Source: an uncultured Prevotella sp. (GTDB taxonomy: Bacteria; Bacteroidota; Bacteroidia; Bacteroidales; Bacteroidaceae). Taken from it: a DNA stretch of 9,555 nucleotides. A model generated the notes under the pieces. The model was not told the origin of the DNA, did no database searches, and worked only from the letters and a program-made list of their open reading frames with translations. The DNA is taken from assembly GCA_900539625.1 (NCBI GenBank), contig UQCW01000074.1:1-9555 (forward strand), read 5' to 3'. Made by a program: the position numbers and the translations under genes. Shown one piece after another: positions 5,128 to 9,555 of the stretch (its first letter is position 1; the number at the start of each line of letters is the position of its first letter).

Positions 5128-5967
5128 CTATTCTCCCAGTTGGTTGTAGGCTCCATCATCCACAGGCTCCAGCCATTCGTTGGTAGCCGTGCCGTTTCCC
5201 GTTTCAATGTGTGTGGCAATATGTTGGAACCAGCAATCCTTTTGTGCGCCGTGCCAATGCTTCACGCCTTCCGGAATGTCGATGATGTCGCCCGCTTTGA
5301 GCGCGATGGCCGGCTTCCCCCATTCCTGATACCATCCTCGTCCTGAGACGCAGATGAGAATTTGGTGGGCGTTGTGGTGTATGTGCCAATTGTTTCGGCA
5401 GCCAGGTTCAAACGTGACGTTGCTCATCGGCAGAACCGTTTTCTCCTCCTTCCCCAAATTCTTGGGCTGCAGCGGGGCGAGGTGACTGTTGCCCGTGAAG
5501 AATTTGGCATACGCCGTGTTGGGGCTTCCGATGGGAAACCTCAGTTGCTCCATGCCTTTGCAGTCGTTTTTTTCCTCCTCTTCCGTCCATACCTCCTTTG
5601 CCAGTCTGAAGGCAGCCCATGCCTTCGGCCATCCCGCATAGAAAGCAGCGTGCGTGATGATTTCGGCAATTTCCGTTCGCGTCACCCCGTTGGCTTTTGC
5701 CGTTTGCAAATGGTATTTCAGCGAGCTGTCGGTGATGCCCTGACTGATGAGCGAGGTGATGGTCACCACGCTGCGGTCTCTCAAGGAAAGCCGATCATTG
5801 CGGCTCCACACTTCTCCAAAGAGTATGTCGTCGTTGAGACGGGCAAATTCTGGGGCGAAATCGCCAAGCTGGTCGCGCCCCGCTGTCTGTTTGATTTTTT
5901 GTTGTGCCATGATATTCGTTGTTAGCATCAGAGATGCAATGAATAATCCAGTGTATAGAAATTTCAT
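5128..5967 (-). CDS. Exported CMD-cupin fusion protein
   Basis: The 279-residue protein joins two domains. Residues 1-21 form a signal peptide (ending NIMA before QQK). Residues about 35-125 are a carboxymuconolactone-decarboxylase-like domain, recognisable by LSLRDRSVVTI and TEIAEIITHAAFYAGWPKAW; it lacks the CxxC of AhpD, so it is closer to the PcaC type. Residues about 180-250 are a cupin with metal ligands H195 and H197 (WHIHHNAHQ), Q202 where many cupins have Glu, and H237 in IPEGVKHWHGA. Fusions of this layout occur in Bacteroidetes; some cupins with HWHGA motifs are annotated as hydroxynitrile-lyase-like, but the substrate here is unknown. The ATG at 5967 is used; an in-frame TTG at 5991 overlaps the araC-type stop and is less likely. 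It is last in the unit with the regulator and the DXS-like gene. Confidence 0.88.
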   Translation of the reverse strand: MKFLYTGLFIASLMLTTNIMAQQKIKQTAGRDQLGDFAPEFARLNDDILFGEVWSRNDRLSLRDRSVVTITSLISQGITDSSLKYHLQTAKANGVTRTEIAEIITHAAFYAGWPKAWAAFRLAKEVWTEEEEKNDCKGMEQLRFPIGSPNTAYAKFFTGNSHLAPLQPKNLGKEEKTVLPMSNVTFEPGCRNNWHIHHNAHQILICVSGRGWYQEWGKPAIALKAGDIIDIPEGVKHWHGAQKDCWFQHIATHIETGNGTATNEWLEPVDDGAYNQLGE

Positions 5968-5987
5968 GAATGTGTTTTTGCTGTTTC

Positions 5988-6878
5988 TCAAGCCAGTTTC
6001 CTGTATTCCGTCGGTGTCTTACCCGTCTGCGCTTTGAAAAAACGCACGAAGTGTTGCGGATATTCAAAGCCGAGCAGTCGGCTTGCGTGCGTAACGCTGA
6101 TGGAAGCGTCCGTTAGCAGTTGCGTGGCTGTGTGTAGCAGTCGGTCGTTGATGAAGTCTTTCGCCGTTTTTCCAGTTTCGGCTTTGACGAGCGCCCCGAA
6201 ATATTTCGGCGAGTAGCAGCATTTGTCGGCGAAGTAGCCCACCGTTGGCAGTCCTTCTCGCTGCGCCCTTTCGGCAATGTATTCATCGAGCAGTTTGCTG
6301 AACTTCTTGACAACGGAGTGGTTGATTTCCTCTCGTGTCACAAACTGCCGATCGTAGAAGCGCAAGCAATAGTTGAGCAGCAGTTCGATGTGGTTCACGA
6401 TGAGTTCGCGCGTGTGCTTGTCAATCGTGTGGTGTAGTTCCTGCCCAATCATGGAAAGCACGTCGCGGAAAATTTCAATCTCCGCCGTTGAGAGATGTAG
6501 CGCTTCGTTGGAAGAATAGTCGAAAAACTCATACTTCTCCATCGACTTCCCCAGCGGCGTTCGGTTGAGCAAATCAGGATGGAAAACAATCGCCGTCCAT
6601 CGCGGGTATTTCACCTCCGGATTCGGCGCCACGTGAATCGTCTGTCCCGGCGCGAAGCTCGTCACCGTCATCTCGTCGAAGTCATAATCCGTGAGCCCAT
6701 ACGAGAGTTTGCACCCCTTGTTCTCCTTCAAAAACAAGCAGTAGAGGCCGTAGTGATAGACGGCCTCTTCCACCTCCGTCTCCCGGTCGAAATGCGCCAC
6801 GCTGATGAGCGGATGCAGCGTTTCGAAGCCGTGGAAGTCGTTGAATGCCTGTATCGTGTTAAACTGGATTTCCTTCAT
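5988..6878 (-). CDS. AraC-family transcriptional regulator
   Basis: A 296-residue regulator. Residues 1-190 form the ligand-sensing part, of the cupin-like type common in this family (for example TSFAPGQTIHV and YPRWTAIVFHP around 73-102). Residues about 195-296 hold two helix-turn-helix units: the first around 208-240 (VGYFADKCCYSPKYFGALVK), the second around 260-292 (VTHASRLLGFEYPQHFVRFF, then TGKTPTEYRK). The ATG overlaps the stop of the DXS-like gene (ATGA), and the CMD-cupin gene starts 20 bp after its own stop. AraC regulators of this type often control the neighbouring oxidoreductase-like gene, so the CMD-cupin gene is the obvious candidate target; the ligand is unknown. Confidence 0.92.
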   Translation of the reverse strand: MKEIQFNTIQAFNDFHGFETLHPLISVAHFDRETEVEEAVYHYGLYCLFLKENKGCKLSYGLTDYDFDEMTVTSFAPGQTIHVAPNPEVKYPRWTAIVFHPDLLNRTPLGKSMEKYEFFDYSSNEALHLSTAEIEIFRDVLSMIGQELHHTIDKHTRELIVNHIELLLNYCLRFYDRQFVTREEINHSVVKKFSKLLDEYIAERAQREGLPTVGYFADKCCYSPKYFGALVKAETGKTAKDFINDRLLHTATQLLTDASISVTHASRLLGFEYPQHFVRFFKAQTGKTPTEYRKLA

Positions 6879-8638
6879 GGTCTGACGATTTTCAAGATGT
6901 CATCCGCAATCTGGTCGTCCAGCAGTCGGTTGTCGGAGAGCAGTTGCTGATGGTCGAAGCGGTCGTAGAGGTCCTTCTTGATGCCGCCAACCAGCACCTT
7001 CATGTCCGATGTACCGAAGAAAGCAGCAATGCGTTCGCCAAATCCTCCGTCCTTGCAGCCGTCTTCGAGCGTCACCACCAGGCGGTGGTCGGCCTCAAGT
7101 GCGTTGAGCGTCGCGGTGTCAACGGCATTCAGATAGCGCGGGTTGATGAGCGTGGCGTCGATGCCCTTTTTCGCTAATAAGCGCACCACGTTTTCTCCCT
7201 TCTGATAGAACGATCCAGCGGCAATCACGGCCACCTCCGTCCCCTTGTGCGCCACTTTGTACTTCGGTTCGTAGCCATATTCCGTGTCAATATCCCCCTC
7301 CGCGTGGTTCACCCCGTTGCTCGGCATGCGGATGGCGATGGGCTTCTTGTCTTGGAGAATGGCCCAGCGCAGCATGGCGAAATATTCCTCACAGGTCGTC
7401 GGCGCCAGATAAATCAGATTGGGGATGCTACAAAGCATAGGGATGTCGAAGAGGCAGATGTGCGTGATGTCGTTCATCGTGCCAGCTCCGCCATACACCA
7501 CGTTGATCACCGCCGGGTTTGAGTTGATGCAGAGATCCTGGGCAATTTGGTCGTAGGTGCGCTGTATGAAAGTGCTATACACCGTCCACACCGGGCGCAG
7601 TCCGCCCTTTGCCATGCCCGAAATCATCGCCACCGCCTGTTCCTCCGCGATGCCCATGTCGATGTGTTGCTCGCCCGCTTCCTTGCGCTTGTCGGGCGTG
7701 AAGCCCCCCGCTGCTGGCGTGCCAGCCGTCACGGCGATAAGCGTCTTGTCGCGTTTCATCTCACGCAGCATCCAGTTGCTGAAGAGTTCTTCGAAAGATT
7801 CCCCCGCAGGCGTTTGCGGCCGGCTGCCGTCTTCCTTGCAGAAAGGCAAGCCCCAGTGCCAGGCCTCTTTGTTTTCAACGGCAGGCTGGAAGCCATGTCC
7901 TTTTTCCGTGTGGATATGAACAACCGTTGGTCTCTTCGTTCCCTTCACGCGTTCAAACACCTCGATGAGTTTGCCCACGTCGTTGCCCTCTTCCAGATAC
8001 AGATAGTCGAAGCCCCACGCCTTAAACCAGTTGTGCTCACACGTGCCCTTGCTTTCCCGCAGCGCCCGCAGATTTTTGTAGATGCCGCCGTGGTTTTCGG
8101 CAATCGACATCTCGTTGTCATTCACCACGATGATGATGCCCGTTCCGAGTTCCGAAGCCTCGTCAAGTCCCTCAAACGCTTCGCCGCCAGAGAGCGACCC
8201 GTCGCCAATGATGGCAATGATGTTTTCGTCCGTTCCTTTGATGTCGCGTGCCTTTTGCAGTCCCGTTGCCAAACTGACGGAGGTGGAGGTGTGCCCCACC
8301 TCAAAATTGTCATACATCGGACTTTCTGCGGGCGACGAATAACCGCTGATGGCGTTCATCTCGTTGATGTCTCCGAGAAAGCCTGCCGCGCGTCCCGTCA
8401 GCACTTTGTGGGGGTAACACTGGTGGCTGACATCGAAGACGAACTTGTCCTTCGGCGCGTCAAACACATAATGGAGCGCCACGGTCGCCTCCACAAAACC
8501 GAGGTTAGGGCCGATGTGTCCGCCGTGTTTGCTCACGCGGTTTAATACGGCCTGGCGTGTCTCGTCGGCCACGATATTCAGCGCCTCCAAATCCAGCGAT
8601 TTTAGGTCGGCCGGCGATTTGATTTTTTCTATATACAT
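6875..8638 (-). CDS. dxs: 1-deoxy-D-xylulose-5-phosphate synthase-like enzyme
   Basis: A 587-residue thiamine-diphosphate enzyme of the DXS family, which makes DXP from pyruvate and glyceraldehyde 3-phosphate for isoprenoid, thiamine and pyridoxal synthesis. It is shorter than usual (about 620-640). Present: H41 (GGHIGPNLG), SHQCYPHKVLTGR (71-83), the ThDP motif GDG (145-147) with NDN (173-175), E332 in GIAEEQAV, and YSTFIQRTYDQ (354-364). Altered: the canonical DRAG...DGxTHxG segment reads GGAGTMNDITHICLFD (383-398), and the canonical YPRG reads MPSN (438-441), so both arginines that hold the substrate phosphate seem lost; PVDGHD reads LEEGND. It is probably the second, divergent DXS copy known in Bacteroidetes, and its substrate may differ. 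The start has its own promoter upstream; the stop overlaps the AraC start. Confidence 0.88.
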   Translation of the reverse strand: MYIEKIKSPADLKSLDLEALNIVADETRQAVLNRVSKHGGHIGPNLGFVEATVALHYVFDAPKDKFVFDVSHQCYPHKVLTGRAAGFLGDINEMNAISGYSSPAESPMYDNFEVGHTSTSVSLATGLQKARDIKGTDENIIAIIGDGSLSGGEAFEGLDEASELGTGIIIVVNDNEMSIAENHGGIYKNLRALRESKGTCEHNWFKAWGFDYLYLEEGNDVGKLIEVFERVKGTKRPTVVHIHTEKGHGFQPAVENKEAWHWGLPFCKEDGSRPQTPAGESFEELFSNWMLREMKRDKTLIAVTAGTPAAGGFTPDKRKEAGEQHIDMGIAEEQAVAMISGMAKGGLRPVWTVYSTFIQRTYDQIAQDLCINSNPAVINVVYGGAGTMNDITHICLFDIPMLCSIPNLIYLAPTTCEEYFAMLRWAILQDKKPIAIRMPSNGVNHAEGDIDTEYGYEPKYKVAHKGTEVAVIAAGSFYQKGENVVRLLAKKGIDATLINPRYLNAVDTATLNALEADHRLVVTLEDGCKDGGFGERIAAFFGTSDMKVLVGGIKKDLYDRFDHQQLLSDNRLLDDQIADDILKIVRP

Positions 8639-8712
8639 TGTCGTGTGGTTTTAGGGGATGATGAATCAGTGAATGTAAAGTAAGGACCAGACTTTCGTCC
8701 TAATCTTTGCTG

Positions 8713-8720
8713 CAAAGTTA
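8713..8720 (-). promoter_or_regulatory. -7 box of the DXS-like operon
   Basis: Read leftward, TAACTTTG at 8720-8713 fits TAnnTTTG exactly. The -33 position (8744-8741, ATGG) fits poorly. Transcription would start near 8706, for a leader of about 68 nt. A palindrome CTTTGC-T-GCAAAG (8705-8717) overlaps the box and the start site and could be an operator. Confidence 0.6.
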
Positions 8721-9062
8721 AACACTTTGTCAATTCCATGCCATACCTCAACCCCCGAATAAATTACCATTACTTCTTTTGTTTGTCTCCTGCGGGCGGG
8801 TGCTTGCAACGAATTTCTTTACGTTGCATGGAGCAGAGGAGTCAATGAATATTTTTCTGACTCAGTCGTTGCAACAGCGAATCATGCGAATTGTCATTTT
8901 TTGGGGGATGTCATAAGATCAATCCAAACCATCCGTTTTCGGTTCTGTACTGATTCGTTAAATTCCTCGTCCCCAAACTGTATTAATTGTTGACGCTGTT
9001 ACTATGCTGAACCTCAAACAAATCAAACATATCATGGTCGGCGAATAAAAAACAGATAAAAA
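8721..9062. other. Divergent intergenic region with nested inverted repeats
   Basis: No gene is supported here. TGCAACG at 8805-8811 can pair with CGTTGCA at 8822-8828, or, as TTGCAACG (8804-8811), with CGTTGCAA at 8867-8874, which would enclose a further 6-bp hairpin GAGTCA/TGACTC (8839-8844 with 8858-8863). The rest is featureless to the rpsU promoter. Confidence 0.4.
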
Positions 9063-9094
9063 TTTGTTGATTATAAAAATATTGAGTAATTTTG
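9063..9094 (+). promoter_or_regulatory. Promoter of rpsU
   Basis: TTTG at 9063-9066, a 20-nt spacer and TAATTTTG at 9087-9094 match the Bacteroidetes consensus in full. Transcription should start near 9101, giving a leader of about 49 nt. Confidence 0.88.
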
Positions 9095-9149
9095 CACCCT
9101 GCATGAAGTATAGTAAATTAGTAACAACAAAATAAATTCAAATCAAAAA

Positions 9150-9341
9150 ATGATTGTAGTACCTGTAAAGGAAGGCGAGAACATCGAACGCGCCCTCAAG
9201 AAGTTCAAGAGAAAATTCGAGAAAACTGGTATCGTGAAGGAACTCCGTGCCCGTCAGCAGTTTGACAAACCTTCAGTGTTGAAGCGTTTGGCTAAGGAAC
9301 ATGCTGTTTACGTTCAGCAGCTGAGACGCGAAGAAGACTAA
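9150..9341 (+). CDS. rpsU: Small ribosomal subunit protein bS21
   Basis: The 63-residue product is bS21, a basic helical protein of the 30S platform near the anti-Shine-Dalgarno end of 16S rRNA. The sequence opens MIVVPVKEGENIERALKKFK and continues with the usual Lys/Arg-rich helices (FKRKFEKTGIVKELRARQQF, then KRLAKEHAVYVQQLRRE). Length is normal for Bacteroidetes. The ATG follows an A-rich leader (ATTCAAATCAAAAA) with no Shine-Dalgarno, as is usual for the phylum. It is a single-gene transcript here, with its own promoter and a terminator about 30 bp after the stop. Confidence 0.97.
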   Translation: MIVVPVKEGENIERALKKFKRKFEKTGIVKELRARQQFDKPSVLKRLAKEHAVYVQQLRREED

Positions 9342-9371
9342 GCCTTCTTACATAGTAGAAAAGAAACAATG

Positions 9372-9409
9372 GGAGCGATTTCTCTGACGAGAGAAATCGC
9401 TCCTTTTTT
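9372..9409 (+). terminator. rpsU terminator
   Basis: A perfect 14-bp stem (9372-9385 with 9390-9403), loop GACG, followed by six T. Confidence 0.95.
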
Positions 9410-9473
9410 CGTGCCGTAAAACGTGTGCGGCAACTCCACATCGTTCTCCCAGCCCCTCTGAGAAGTCGTTTCT

Positions 9474-9555
9474 TCGCGGCCGCCGGGGGTGGGGTTGGCC
9501 CCCGCCCCGCCGGGGGGAAGGCGCGCCGCGGGGGGCCCCCCGGGCGGCGCCCCCC
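9474..9555. other. Extremely GC-rich window end, probable artefact
   Basis: The last 75 bases contain only five A or T, about 93% GC, with long G and C runs. This is unlike the rest of the window and has no reading frame of interest. It most likely reflects a low-quality contig end, although a real GC-rich repeat cannot be excluded. Confidence 0.6.

Noticed and set aside
7547..8545. Long rightward frame opposite the DXS-like gene
   Set aside because: It is a shadow of the clearly conserved DXS-like coding sequence, with composition typical of antisense frames.
9004..9048. 14-codon frame before the rpsU promoter
   Set aside because: It is too short, and has no promoter, ribosome site or similarity to support it.

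Overview
The window looks like chromosome of a Bacteroidales bacterium, most likely Prevotella or a close relative. The evidence is a set of promoters of the Bacteroidetes type (TTTG, about 20 nt, TAnnTTTG), A-rich leaders without Shine-Dalgarno sequences before most genes, and proteins typical of that group. GC content is moderate. The exception is the last ~75 bases, which are about 93% GC and look like an assembly or sequencing artefact.

Layout, left to right. (1) Positions 1-398 hold a strong rightward terminator for something upstream, two sets of short tandem repeats, a promoter-like box and an AT-rich hairpin. (2) A two-gene rightward unit follows: a CpXC zinc-ribbon-like protein (399-1064) and a WG-repeat-like protein with a Cys-rich tail (1070-1777). 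The second gene has a full AAGGAGGA Shine-Dalgarno, unusual for this phylum. (3) Positions 1778-2306 form a compact fossil locus: a terminator hairpin, a 33-bp-period repeat array that overlaps a good promoter, a 27-codon stub of an AAA_14/DUF4143-type ATPase ending just before its Walker A motif, and a second near-identical terminator hairpin. (4) A leftward operon encodes an MscS channel, a conserved Bacteroidetes protein of unknown function and a rhodanese lipoprotein. It ends at that second hairpin. (5) A leftward NlpC/P60 hydrolase gene has its own promoter. (6) A second leftward operon encodes a short DXS-like enzyme, an AraC regulator (ATGA overlap with the DXS-like gene) and an exported CMD-cupin fusion. 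(7) The rightward rpsU gene (bS21) has a textbook promoter and terminator.

The most novel item is the 33-bp phased array at 2002-2117. Its first unit lies inside a promoter, units 2-4 lie in the predicted leader, and three of the four units spell a five-codon mini-ORF (MCRKV or MCRKM). The last mini-ORF stops 3 nt before the ATPase start. This may be an uncharacterised leader control element of AAA_14/DUF4143 ATPase genes, preserved after the gene body was deleted. Also notable are the DXS paralog, which appears to lack both arginines that hold the substrate phosphate in canonical DXS, and its operon with a regulator and an exported CMD-cupin protein. No intact mobile element, CRISPR array, rRNA gene or complete tRNA gene was seen.
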